Positions 1-8,006 of a stretch of 64,000 bases of DNA are shown piece after piece. The stretch is taken from positions 4,934,501-4,998,500 of the forward strand of contig NZ_JAUSZA010000001.1 in the NCBI RefSeq assembly GCF_030817215.1, in the 5' to 3' direction. Position numbers and translations under genes: made by a program. Within the stretch, counting starts at the first letter, position 1. The number at the start of each line of letters is the position of its first letter. This DNA is from Paenibacillus sp. V4I3. GTDB taxonomy: Bacteria; Bacillota; Bacilli; Paenibacillales; NBRC-103111. Below the pieces are notes generated by a model. That model was given only the letters and a program-made list of their open reading frames with translations, had not been told where the DNA came from and ran no database searches.

Positions 1-358
1 TTATTGAATAAAAGGATTCCATACTTCTTCTACATTGTGAGCTATATTCTGTACGTTTTTTTTGATGAAACTTAGTTAATGTAAAAAAGATACTTACAAT
101 AGTCTCTTCATTTAACCTGTCATAATGATTCAAGTGTTTCACAATGCTTTCTAATATGTCTTCTGTAATGGAGGCATCCATTAAGTCGTATTTATCTTGA
201 AAATGAGAATAAAAAGTGGCACGGTTTACGGTTGCTTCCTCAGTAATGTCGTTTATTGTAATGTTTTTGAACTCCTTTTTTTGAGCTATTTTCATAAAGG
301 CATCCATTAACAATTTTCTTGTCCGTATTGTACGTGGATCTACTTTTAACTCTTCCAT
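1..358 (-). CDS. TetR/AcrR-family transcriptional regulator, partial
   Basis: The reverse strand is open from an ATG at 358 to the window edge, giving 119 codons without a stop, so the C-terminus lies outside. The first 55 residues form a TetR-type helix-turn-helix: 'KLLMDAFMKIAQKKEFKNIT' is followed by 'INDITEEATVNRATFYSHF', with the recognition-helix pattern ATFYSHFxDKxDL. Members bind palindromic operators as dimers and are released by a small ligand bound to the C-terminal domain, which is not visible here. An AGAGAGGAT-type ribosome-binding site precedes the ATG. It is divergent from the nitroreductase at 634 with a 275-base gap, so it may control that gene; this is inference from position. 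Confidence 0.85.
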   Translation of the reverse strand, partial: MEELKVDPRTIRTRKLLMDAFMKIAQKKEFKNITINDITEEATVNRATFYSHFQDKYDLMDASITEDILESIVKHLNHYDRLNEETIVSIFFTLTKFHQKKRTEYSSQCRRSMESFYSI

Positions 359-633
359 ATTTATCCTCTCTTTTCTATGAATAGACAACAATTTACTTTG
401 GTTGTTGTTTAGGCGATAAAACACCACAACTGATGATTGAGAACAAATGAATTTTATTTTAGAATAATCGAGTACCAAGTATACAACATTCATTGTTTAA
501 ACAAAAGATGTTGGATTCTACATTTTTAATATTTGACAATTAGATGGGCAGGTCAATGGAAATATAATCCTAATATTTTTCTTATCGATGGAATGATGAT
601 AATTTAAAACAACTAAGAAGGAAGTGTTTGAAT

Positions 634-1315
634 ATGACAGAAAGAGTGATAAAAAGACAAGAAATTCTTGATGCGTTTAATTTTAGACGTGCTATAAAAA
701 GCTTTGATCCAACAAAAAAAATCTCGGAGGAAGACTTTAATGTTATCTTAGAAGCTGCCCGACTTTCACCAAGCTCATGTGGCATTGAACCTTGGAAATT
801 CCTCGTTGTGCAAAATCAGGAATTCAGAGAAAAGCTAATAGAGATTTCTCCAGGCGCACAAGGTCATCTACCAACTGCGAGCCATTTCGTTATCATTCTT
901 TCAAGAACAAGCAAAGATACAAGGTACGACTCAGAATATGTGAAAAATCAATGGCTTAGTGTTTGGGGTGTTTCCAGATGAAATAACTAATCAAATAATA
1001 GAAGGTATAAGTAATTTCCAAGTAAACCAACAAAACCTGTTTGAAAGTGAACAAAAAGCGTTGGATTGGGCTAAAAGACAAACCTTTCTTCCCTTCGCCA
1101 ATATGATGACTGTTGGAGCGTTACTAGGAATTGACTCTTGTCCAATCGAAGGATTTTATATCGATAAGATAGAAAAACTGCTTGCGGAAGAAAACTTACT
1201 AGAGGATGGTCACTTAGCTGTTTCGGCTATGGTCGCATTTGGATATCGAGCAAATGAGCCTACATTCCCTAGAGGAAGAAAAGACATGAAGGATATTGTG
1301 CACTGGATTAATTAA
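634..1315 (+). pseudogene. NAD(P)H nitroreductase (YfkO-like), frameshifted
   Basis: Two overlapping reading frames together encode a complete nitroreductase-family flavoprotein of about 220 residues, the usual length for YfkO-like enzymes that reduce nitro compounds and quinones with FMN. The first frame carries 'FNFRRAIKSFDP', 'LSPSSCGIEPWKF' and 'LPTASHFVIILSR'; the second carries 'MMTVGALLGIDSCPIEGF' and a C-terminal 'MVAFGYR'. The frame changes by +1 between about 950 and 980. I chose the ATG at 634 because AAGGAAG lies at 618-624; a TTG at 628 is also possible. It is either a recent pseudogene or a sequencing indel. The upstream divergent TetR gene is a candidate regulator. Confidence 0.8.
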
Positions 1316-1682
1316 TGATTTCAGGCAGGTTGGAAAGAGAGTTCTTTTTTAAAAAACAGATGCCCTTTGATTCTTTGCCAGTTAGACGCGCTTGCCATTC
1401 GCGGGTGACTTCAAGGTCTCATAATGCAGCAGGAGCTTATTCATTAGGGTTTTAGACATATTGTTTAATTTATTGTTTAATCCGTTTACCGTTTAAAGTC
1501 AGCTTGTTACATCAGATTCAGGCAAAAACATATCCAGATAATATTTATTCGTAAATTCCGTAAGCTCTTGGGGATAGGTCCCCCAAATACTAAAGGTACA
1601 AGGGAGAAACTTGGGAAACTTTTATTAAACCAATATTAATTAAGTATCTATATCTATAATAACTGCGAAAGAGGTTTTTTTT
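1316..1682. other. Intergenic gap, no gene seen
   Basis: No open frame with a ribosome-binding site is visible in these 367 bases. The last 50 bases are AT-rich and probably hold the promoter of the monooxygenase gene at 1683. I see no clear terminator hairpin. Confidence 0.4.
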
Positions 1683-2675
1683 ATGAAATTAAGCGTTTTG
1701 GATCAAACTCCAGTTTCAAATGGGCAGGCTCCTCATGAAACTATACAAAATACTATTGAATTAGCTCAATTAGTTGATGGTTTAGGATATCAAAGAATAT
1801 GGTATTCCGAACATCATGGATCTCCAAACTTCGCTAGTGCTTCACCTGAAATATTGATTGCCCATATTGCATCAGTGACAAACCAAATTCGTGTTGGTTC
1901 TGGTGGAATCATGATGATGCATTACTCGCCATTAAAAATGGCAGAAATATTTAAAACATTAACGACATTATACCCTAATAGAATTGATTTCGGTGTAGGC
2001 CGTGCATCCGGTGGTGACCAATTTTCTACTCTTGCATTACATGAAGGAAAACAACCGAACGTGTTCAACCTGTACGATAAATTTGCAGAAACGATGATGT
2101 TTATGTCAGAAACGATGCCTGTTGACCATCTATATGATCGTACACTAGCAGTTCCATTGGGTGCTCCTTTACCTGAAGTCTGGCTATTAGGATCTAGTGG
2201 CAGCAGCGCTGTACAAGCAGGACGATTCGGTATTGGATATTCGTTTGCTCAATTCATTAGTGGACAATTATCTGCCGAAACGTTGGAGTCTTATCGTACA
2301 AATTTCATTCCTTCGGAGTTTATGCAAAAACCTCAAATTAATGTTGGTTATTTCGTGATGGTGGCAGAAACAGATGAAGAAGCTGAATATCATGCAGCTA
2401 GTTTAGATTTAAACTTATTATTTGTAGATAAAGGGATGCCTTTTCAAGTATTATCTCCTGAGGAAGCATTAAATTATTCTTATACCGAAATGGATAAGAT
2501 GCATATACAGAATAACCGTAAACGATTTTTAGTAGGGAGTGCAAAAGATGTTGCAAATACATTACGTACTCATGATGAAAATTTTGGTATTAATGAAGCT
2601 TTGATTGGGACAATCAGTCATAGTCATGAAGCAAGACTAAAGTCTTATCGATTACTTGCACAAGAGCTTTTATAA
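1683..2675 (+). CDS. LLM-class flavin-dependent oxidoreductase (MsnO8-like)
   Basis: This 330-residue protein is a luciferase-like monooxygenase with a TIM barrel that uses reduced FMN or F420-type flavin; in Firmicutes FMN is usual. It shows the family's N-terminal pattern 'LSVLDQTPV', then 'YQRIWYSEHHGSPNFASASP', 'RVGSGGIMMMHYSPLKMAE' and 'YPNRIDFGVGRASGG'. Full length matches the family. A GAAAGAGG ribosome-binding site ends about 9 bases before the ATG. The DUF896 gene follows after 20 bases and may be co-transcribed. The substrate cannot be told from sequence. Nothing odd is seen in codon use or length. Confidence 0.9.
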   Translation: MKLSVLDQTPVSNGQAPHETIQNTIELAQLVDGLGYQRIWYSEHHGSPNFASASPEILIAHIASVTNQIRVGSGGIMMMHYSPLKMAEIFKTLTTLYPNRIDFGVGRASGGDQFSTLALHEGKQPNVFNLYDKFAETMMFMSETMPVDHLYDRTLAVPLGAPLPEVWLLGSSGSSAVQAGRFGIGYSFAQFISGQLSAETLESYRTNFIPSEFMQKPQINVGYFVMVAETDEEAEYHAASLDLNLLFVDKGMPFQVLSPEEALNYSYTEMDKMHIQNNRKRFLVGSAKDVANTLRTHDENFGINEALIGTISHSHEARLKSYRLLAQELL

Positions 2676-2695
2676 AAAGAAAGGCGGAGAAAGAA

Positions 2696-2926
2696 ATGAT
2701 TGAAATTTTACATCGTATTAACAGATTAGCTAGAAAACAAAAAGAAGATGGTTTAACACAAACAGAATTAAAGGAGCGACAAGAATTACGTCAAGAATAT
2801 CTTCAAATTATTCGTGGACAAGTAATCAGCACAGTTTCAGGGTTAACAATATTAGACCCTTTAGGTAATGATGTTACTCCTGAAAAATTAAGAAAAGAAC
2901 AGCAAAAGCACAAAAACAATCATTAA
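2696..2926 (+). CDS. DUF896 (UPF0291) family small protein
   Basis: The 76-residue product matches the DUF896 family, exemplified by B. subtilis YnzC. It has the helical hairpin 'RINRLARKQKEDGLT', then 'ELRQEYLQIIRGQV' and the typical C-terminal motif 'ILDPLGNDVTPEKLR'. These are small cytosolic proteins of unknown function, some of them in the SOS regulon. AAAGGCGGAGAAAG just upstream is the ribosome-binding site. The gene starts 20 bases after the monooxygenase stop and is probably in the same transcript. The family assignment is firm; a role is not. Confidence 0.9.
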   Translation: MIEILHRINRLARKQKEDGLTQTELKERQELRQEYLQIIRGQVISTVSGLTILDPLGNDVTPEKLRKEQQKHKNNH

Positions 2927-2941
2927 AAAAGAAAGATGAAG

Positions 2942-3440
2942 CATGAGAAGCGCTACTTGCGCGTCCAACAGTTTGCCCGTCACCGCGTCCGGCCGTTCTG
3001 TCCCGATGAGTTGTGGGAAAGGTGACAACGTCTTGTCTTGGATCCAATCTTCCATATAAGAGCTTTCCAGAATGCTGTCAACTTGGATGGCCTGCAGCCG
3101 ACGACGAATTCTTCTAAGACGCCAGTGGGGAGCTACGTCGGACAAATAGGTCAAATATACTTTGGTCTTCGTTATAGTTCCGATGGTCATCTGTTCAAAA
3201 ACTAAATGTTCACCTTTGAGCCGTTTACGGATGCGAGCTACGTTCCGACCAATGTCTTCGACGAAACCTAACATTCGTTGGAATCAGCAGACAGTGGCCC
3301 TCCAGCAGAGGGAACGGAAAGTTTAGGCGCTGAACCCTCCATCATTAGTTATTGTGTGCAACCTTTAGAAAAATATACCACTGAAGCTATCTCAGATCGT
3401 ATTCCATTTCCTCTTCTCGATTGGAACGGCAGTAAGCATG
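2942..3440 (-). pseudogene. Inverted, rearranged partial copy of the gerKA-like gene
   Basis: Read on the reverse strand, 3273 down to 2942 encodes 'GFVEDIGRNVARIRKRLK' through 'QLIGTERPDAVTGKLLD', matching the intact GerA-family gene at 6979-7303. One extra and one missing base near 3105-3130 shift the frame between them. Beyond 3274, bases 3290-3385 match the region just upstream of and across the intact gene's start (about 6485-6560). Bases 3395-3440 match an internal stretch (about 6705-6765). The middle of the gene is missing and the order is scrambled, so this is not a simple inverted repeat. It cannot make a functional germination receptor subunit. Confidence 0.85.
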
Positions 3441-3459
3441 GGTTTGACGACGCGATCCA

Positions 3460-3805
3460 GATGTTAAAGAGGGGGAGTATTGATACTTTATATTTTGATA
3501 TATTAGCTAATAATATCTTTGAAGCCCCGTATTCAAATCCATCCATACCTCTTCAGGAGCTAAGAAAGCATGAAATAGGGGAGTTCCTACCAATTTGCCT
3601 ATTTGCTTATGCATATGTTTTTTGGAAACATACAATACTTCAAACAGCACATTTCCATAAAGTTATTAGAGGTGATGAAGCAAATACCAGAAAGTATTTA
3701 GGGTTAAAACTAGCAACTCAACTAATAGAAGAAATTATCATTAATTCTATAAACAAATTAATTGAATATTTGAATCACTTTGAAGTTAATAAAAAGAGAA
3801 ATTGA
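3460..3805 (+). pseudogene. Fragment of an unrecognised protein family (paralogue of 38636 gene)
   Basis: The open frame encodes about 114 residues from an internal ATG at 3460. The stretch 'LQELRKHEIGEFLPICLFAY' followed by AYVFWKHTI aligns closely with 'LRELRKEERGEYPEICPFAY' plus SYVFWKHSI in the 38636 gene. The C-terminal part, with a run of Ile/Leu and 'SINKLIEYLNHF', also resembles the following segment of that protein. Both ends of the full-length family are missing and the 5' end runs into the inverted gerKA copy, so I treat it as a relic. I do not recognise the family or a function. Confidence 0.55.
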
Positions 3806-4013
3806 AGTTTTACTTGATCATTAATAGAATTACATCTGATTTGTGTCTTAATTTTTTTCTATCAATGGCTTAATATTACAACAAAGGGAACAGAGCAAAT
3901 ACGAGTTCCTAATTGGAATCAAGTTAGGATAATGCTAGAAAAGAGTATATCAAAAATAACAAAAAAGTAATTGAAGTGATTTTGCTCAAAGAAGCAAAAA
4001 AGAAGATTGATAT

Positions 4014-4047
4014 AACCGTCAGGATGAACTTCCCTGACGGTTTTTCT
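4014..4047 (+). terminator. Rho-independent terminator
   Basis: AACCGTCAGG and CCTGACGGTT form a 10-base stem with a loop of about 9 bases, followed by TTTCTTATTTTT. It would terminate plus-strand transcription coming from the 3460 fragment. Confidence 0.75.
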
Positions 4048-4516
4048 TATTTTTCAGCAAACTGATTCCCCATAGCAGAACCGGGAGTCCTAGCAAATGT
4101 ATAGGTAGGATATAAGGAAGCACGATTTTTTTCGGGAAAAAGATGGAACTGTCAAAATAGCTTCTAGGTACCATCGCAATTAGAATAACAACAGGTATAA
4201 CGAACCAAAGCATGCGCGGCCAGTTGGTTACTTTACATACTTGCGCAGTGCCATACGTACATATAAAAACGTATATAGATACTTTCACGAAAACACCAAT
4301 GATCCAAATTGGAATCATGAAGGAGTCTAGATTTTGAAAAAAATCGTAAATCGAAATGTAGCGTACTAAATTGAAATAGGGGTAGGTCTGCCCAGTAGCC
4401 ATTTGATCTCCGAAAAGTGTCATAATTACGAATGTTACTGCAGAGGTAAGTATTCCAGCAACGGCAACGGCAACGGCAACGGCAAATATCGCAGTGAGTA
4501 AAAGTGAGATAATTCC
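4019..4516 (-). pseudogene. GerKB/GerAB-type spore permease, C-terminal remnant
   Basis: The reverse frame from 4516 to 4019 encodes the last third of a spore-germination permease of the GerAB/GerKB family. It contains 'GDQMATGQTYPYFNLVRYIS', then 'NLDSFMIPIWIIGVFVKVSI' and two more hydrophobic helices ending in a charged tail. An in-frame stop at 4517-4519, with coding-like sequence continuing in another frame upstream, indicates a frameshift. The N-terminal two-thirds of the roughly 365-residue protein is missing. The segment AVAVAVAVA is encoded by a 6-base tandem repeat. Together with the copy at 2942 it shows that a second germination locus once existed here. Confidence 0.75.
4459..4486. 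repeat. 6-base tandem repeat (CAACGG, about 4.7 units)
   Basis: The unit CAACGG is repeated almost perfectly. On the reverse strand it encodes alternating Ala-Val inside a membrane helix of the permease remnant. Slippage here would change length by multiples of two residues without shifting the frame. Confidence 0.85.
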
Positions 4517-4519
4517 TTA

Positions 4520-5108
4520 AAACCGAGGGACGGGCAGAAGAGTCTAATACCGAAAGTAGGGAAAATTGCGGAATCTCTTCTTCAACAGCAAATCTAAAAT
4601 TATATTTGCATCTAGATTGAACGTAGGATTTAGAATGAAATCTGTATGTCGTGAAAGAATTAGTGGAAAAATAACACTATCAAGTAGGTGCTCTGATCAT
4701 GAAGTTTATAAATTCTGATACAAAATCAACGAATTGAACCTTTTACACATCTTATCTAATTGTAAGTATCGATATGACTAGGTCAGTTCGAGCAGCTGCA
4801 GCTCACGTCCCGGGGGTTTCCAGAAGAAGAGGGGTTTGCGATCGGCGTGCAAGCAAGGAGCACTACTACTCGGTTAAGCTGAAGCGAGGAGACCGACCGG
4901 GAGTTTTTGAATCAGGATCCTAGTATGTGATAGCACGACGAAAAACATGCCTTACTGACAAAACCTTCTCGATACGGTTTTTCTATTGCATGCGAGGAAA
5001 GCGCGGATCGGGAAAATAAGTGAAAGGAGGAAACAGCCTCCTTCATATATATACGCATTTGAAAGCATAATATCGGCAATAGATATTTCAATCGAGGAGG
5101 TAATCACG
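4520..5108. other. Gap without a convincing gene
   Basis: Nearly 590 bases hold no long frame with a start signal. The stretch 4800-4920 is more GC-rich than its surroundings and reads in one frame as a basic, natural-looking peptide ending at a stop near 4920, but it is too short to name. The 3' end contains the ribosome-binding site of the next gene. Confidence 0.4.
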
Positions 5109-5675
5109 TTGGAAAAACTGCTGCTAAGGGCGCTGCTTCTGGCTTCCGTGGCCTCAATCCCGTTAGTCTTGAAACGAAAGAACCTGCTTATGCTCTTAAC
5201 CGTTTTTTTTGCGAAAGGTGTGATTTGTACTGCAATGGACTCTTTTTTTATTAAAAGAAAGATGATTGCGTATCCAGTGCGGCCTTTTTCCAAGACGTTT
5301 GACTCGAACATTTTATTCGACTTAGTGTTTTACCCGTTGCTGAGTGTGGTATGGGTGAGAATGAGCTACAACAGCAAGCTTGCAGAACTGTTGATCCGAA
5401 GTTTATATTTTAGCGTGCCGATGACGGTTCTGCAGTGGGCGCTAGAAAAGAAAACGAAGTTGTTCAAGTGGAAGTCCTGGTCGATCCTGCATACTTTTGC
5501 GTGCATCAGTTTCACATTGCTTACAATTCGGGGGTTCGTGGGGCTGCTAAGAAGGCTTGTGCCAAGTGAAAAACTTGTAAACGCGGAATCAGTACAAGTC
5601 AGATCTAACAACAAGTATGAGCATAGCGACAAGAACTATGAAAGCGAAGAGCTAACTGCAAATGCGGTCATGTGA
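5109..5675 (+). CDS. CBO0543-like membrane protein
   Basis: From the TTG at 5109 the product is 188 residues with about five hydrophobic segments, and resembles the CBO0543 family of Firmicute membrane proteins of unknown function. Visible features are 'LLMLLTVFFAKGVICTAMDS', 'LFDLVFYPLLSVVWVRMSYN' and 'VLQWALEKKTKLFKWKSWS', with a hydrophilic C-terminal tail of about 40 residues. The ribosome-binding site GAGGAGGTAA lies 6 bases before the TTG. An ATG at 4986 in the same frame lacks one and would add a basic, unlikely N-terminus. Neighbours on both sides are relics, so context gives no role. Confidence 0.7.
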   Translation: MEKLLLRALLLASVASIPLVLKRKNLLMLLTVFFAKGVICTAMDSFFIKRKMIAYPVRPFSKTFDSNILFDLVFYPLLSVVWVRMSYNSKLAELLIRSLYFSVPMTVLQWALEKKTKLFKWKSWSILHTFACISFTLLTIRGFVGLLRRLVPSEKLVNAESVQVRSNNKYEHSDKNYESEELTANAVM

Positions 5676-5682
5676 CAAAAGG

Positions 5683-5802
5683 AATGCTCTTATCCGTCGA
5701 CCAAAGGCGCGGTGGATAAGATGACGATGGCATTCGCGAAGGAGCTCGCTCCACGTAACATCCGCGTCAATACCAGTGCCCCGGGCACGGATACGAAGGC
5801 AA
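5683..5802 (+). pseudogene. Short-chain dehydrogenase fragment
   Basis: About 40 residues of an SDR oxidoreductase remain: the catalytic YxxxK as YPSTK, then 'MTMAFAKELAPRNIRVN' and the post-catalytic SAPG turn. The Rossmann fold N-terminus and the C-terminus are gone. The sequence runs directly into an unrelated alpha/beta-hydrolase fragment near 5800, so two deletions or one recombination joined them. Confidence 0.75.
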
Positions 5803-6183
5803 CACTGGTTACGTCGCAAAGCTTTCATGGAAGAAAACCCAGCAGTTGCTAAGCGTATCCTGGAAGAAGGAATTCAAGCAGCAGATGTTCTCGACAACAT
5901 CACGCTCTACTGGCTGACGAATACGCCAATTTCATCAACTCGTCTCTACTGGGAGAATAAATATCCGTTCTTTGGCATTAAGGGTGTCAAACTTCCCGTT
6001 GCCGTGAGCGTGTTTCCCGACGAGGTCTATGAAGCGCCGAAGATTTGGACACAAAAGGCGTATCCAAATCTTATCTATTTCAATAAGCTCGACAAAGGCG
6101 GACACTTCGCGGCGTGGGAACAGCCGATGCGCTTTGTGGATGAATTACGAAATGGATTCAGGGCGCTGCGCAAATTTAAATAA
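5803..6183 (+). pseudogene. Epoxide hydrolase-like alpha/beta hydrolase, C-terminal fragment
   Basis: The last ~120 residues of an epoxide-hydrolase-like protein are present: 'DVLDNITLYWLTNTPISSTR', then 'PVAVSVFPDEVYEAPKIW' and the catalytic-His motif 'KGGHFAAWEQP'. The nucleophile and oxyanion-hole half is missing. Its 5' end is fused to an SDR fragment. The open frame 5776-6183 spans the junction, but no start signal supports translation. An epoxide hydrolase of this type is normally about 380-400 residues. Confidence 0.8.
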
Positions 6184-6185
6184 TA

Positions 6186-6209
6186 CCACCTATTGTCGAC
6201 AATAGGTGG
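6186..6209. repeat. Perfect 24-base palindrome
   Basis: The 12-base half-site CCACCTATTGTC is followed immediately by its exact reverse complement. There is no T-run, so it is not a standard terminator. It begins 2 bases after the hydrolase-fragment stop and could be a protein-binding site or a stabilising hairpin. Confidence 0.7.
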
Positions 6210-6546
6210 GATGTTCCGTTTCATTTCGAGAAGTGTCGGTTCTTAAGAGATTAGACCGATAAAAACATGGACATTAGCACTTTTTTATTTAAAGGGCACA
6301 CATCTTGGATTCCCAATTTCAAGAATATGTACCCTTTTGTATTGATATGACAGTTACACGTCTAGAATGGCTTGATCTAATCACTCGTAATAGTGTTGTT
6401 GTGTATTGAAATCTTTGCTCTGAGTGGTGCATGGTGACTTGGAGATCCGTTCCAGTCGAAGAGGAAGAGGAAACGATCCGGGCTGGCTTTCAGTGGTATA
6501 TTTTTCTAATGGTTGTACACAATAACTCAAGATGGGGGGTTCAACA
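6210..6546. other. Leader region of the germination operon with a duplicated internal segment
   Basis: Bases 6449-6480 repeat, with few changes, the internal gerKA stretch at 6733-6764 that encodes VPIEEEEE. This is followed at 6488 by sequence also found at 3300-3385 on the other strand. The same junction of internal segment and leader thus occurs twice in the window. Poly-T/A stretches near 6285 and 6495 may be promoter parts; I cannot assign a sporulation sigma-G promoter with confidence. Confidence 0.5.
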
Positions 6547-7995
6547 GTGCATAAACTTTCCGTTACCGAGCCGATGCAGGAGCAAATCCGAAATCGTATG
6601 AAGGGGGCCATTGACTTGGTCATTCGACCGTTCCCTCTCCGTGGATCTTCGGCATTCACCTGCCTCTATCTATCCTCGATTGTGGAATCGGCTCTCGTAG
6701 ATGAGTTTGTTGTCAAACCCATGCTTGCCGCTGTTCCAATCGAAGAGGAAGAGGAATACGATCTGGACGACCTGGACTGGTTTCATCGCCACATTCCCTT
6801 CGTCCAAAACAAGGAATGGACAAATGCCGATGAGGGTGTCCGCCTGCTGCTGGAGGGCAAGTGCCTGCTGATTCCAACGCACGTTAACCATTTCCTAAGC
6901 TTTGACGTCAAACGTAGTGACTATCGCAGTATAACCGAGCCTCAGTCGGAAGCCACAGTACGCGGACCACGGGAAGGTTTCGTCGAAGACATCGGTCGGA
7001 ACGTGGCTCTCATCCGTAAACGGCTCAAAAGTGAACATTTAGTTTTTGAACAGATGACCATAGGAACTAAGACGCAGACCACAGTCTATTTGACCTATTT
7101 GCCCGACGTAGCCCCCACAGACGTCGTAGAAGAATTCCGTCGTCGACTGCAGGCCATCCAGGCTGACAGCATTCTGGAAAGCTCTTATCTGGAAGATTGG
7201 ATACAAGACAAGACGTTTTCACCGTTCCCGCAACTCATCGGTACAGAACGGCCGGACGCGGTGACTGGCAAACTGTTGGACGGGCAAGTAGCGATTCTCA
7301 CCGACAGCACTCCGATTGTATTGATCGGTCCAGTGACATTTTTTCAACTCTTCTCTTCACCAGAAGATTACTACCAGAGGCCGGATATCGCCACACTTTC
7401 GCGATGGTTGCGAATGTTCGCTTTCATGCTCTCGATCTTTATCCCTCCTTTATACATAGCGGTGGTCACATTTCATCAGGAGTTACTACCGACTTCGCTC
7501 TTGATCAACCTGGCTGCGCAGCGGGAAGCTGTGCCTTTCCCCGCGTTCCTGGAAGCAATGATTATGATGGTCACTTTCGAGATTTTACGTGAAGCCGGTT
7601 TGCGGATGCCTCGGATTGCTGGTCAATCGATCTCCATCGTCGGTGCGCTCGTACTCGGCATGACTACGGTCGAAGCAGGACTCGTCTCAGCGGCTATGGT
7701 TATCGTCGTTTCGATAACGGCAATCTCCAATTTCGTGTCGCCAATTTACGGCTTTGGCATTGCGCAGCGGGTCCTCCAGTTCGTGTTCATGTTCCTGGCC
7801 GGCTTTATGGGATTATACGGTATTCTGTGCGGAACACTGTTTGTTTTGATCCATCTAGTCTCATTGCGTTCCTTCGGTGTGAAGTACATGTCTCCCATAG
7901 CGCCTTTGATACTGTCAGACTTCAAAGACACTATCCTGCGTGTACCTCGGTTCTGGATGAATCGAAAACCTCAGATGTTCTCTAGGAAAAAATAG
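6547..7995 (+). CDS. gerKA: GerA-type spore germination protein, A subunit (GerKA-like)
   Basis: This is the A subunit of a GerA-family nutrient-germinant receptor in the inner membrane of the spore. The hydrophilic N-terminal half contains 'GFVEDIGRNVALIRKRLKS' and 'LIGTERPDAVTGKLLDGQVA'. The C-terminal half has about five membrane helices, including 'MFAFMLSIFIPPLYIAVVTF' and the motif 'EAGLRMPRIAGQSISIVGAL'. I prefer the GTG at 6547, preceded by GGGGGG at a good distance, over the ATG at 6532, which has none. At about 482 residues it is full length. gerKC follows after 11 bases. Partial copies lie at 2942-3440 and in its own leader. Confidence 0.92.
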   Translation: MHKLSVTEPMQEQIRNRMKGAIDLVIRPFPLRGSSAFTCLYLSSIVESALVDEFVVKPMLAAVPIEEEEEYDLDDLDWFHRHIPFVQNKEWTNADEGVRLLLEGKCLLIPTHVNHFLSFDVKRSDYRSITEPQSEATVRGPREGFVEDIGRNVALIRKRLKSEHLVFEQMTIGTKTQTTVYLTYLPDVAPTDVVEEFRRRLQAIQADSILESSYLEDWIQDKTFSPFPQLIGTERPDAVTGKLLDGQVAILTDSTPIVLIGPVTFFQLFSSPEDYYQRPDIATLSRWLRMFAFMLSIFIPPLYIAVVTFHQELLPTSLLINLAAQREAVPFPAFLEAMIMMVTFEILREAGLRMPRIAGQSISIVGALVLGMTTVEAGLVSAAMVIVVSITAISNFVSPIYGFGIAQRVLQFVFMFLAGFMGLYGILCGTLFVLIHLVSLRSFGVKYMSPIAPLILSDFKDTILRVPRFWMNRKPQMFSRKK

Positions 7996-8006
7996 GGGGG
8001 CGAACA

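Noticed and set aside
4800..4925. Possible ribonuclease H N-terminal fragment (YYSVKLKRGDRPGVF)
   Set aside because: The resemblance is to a short pattern only, and the frame has no start and no continuation.
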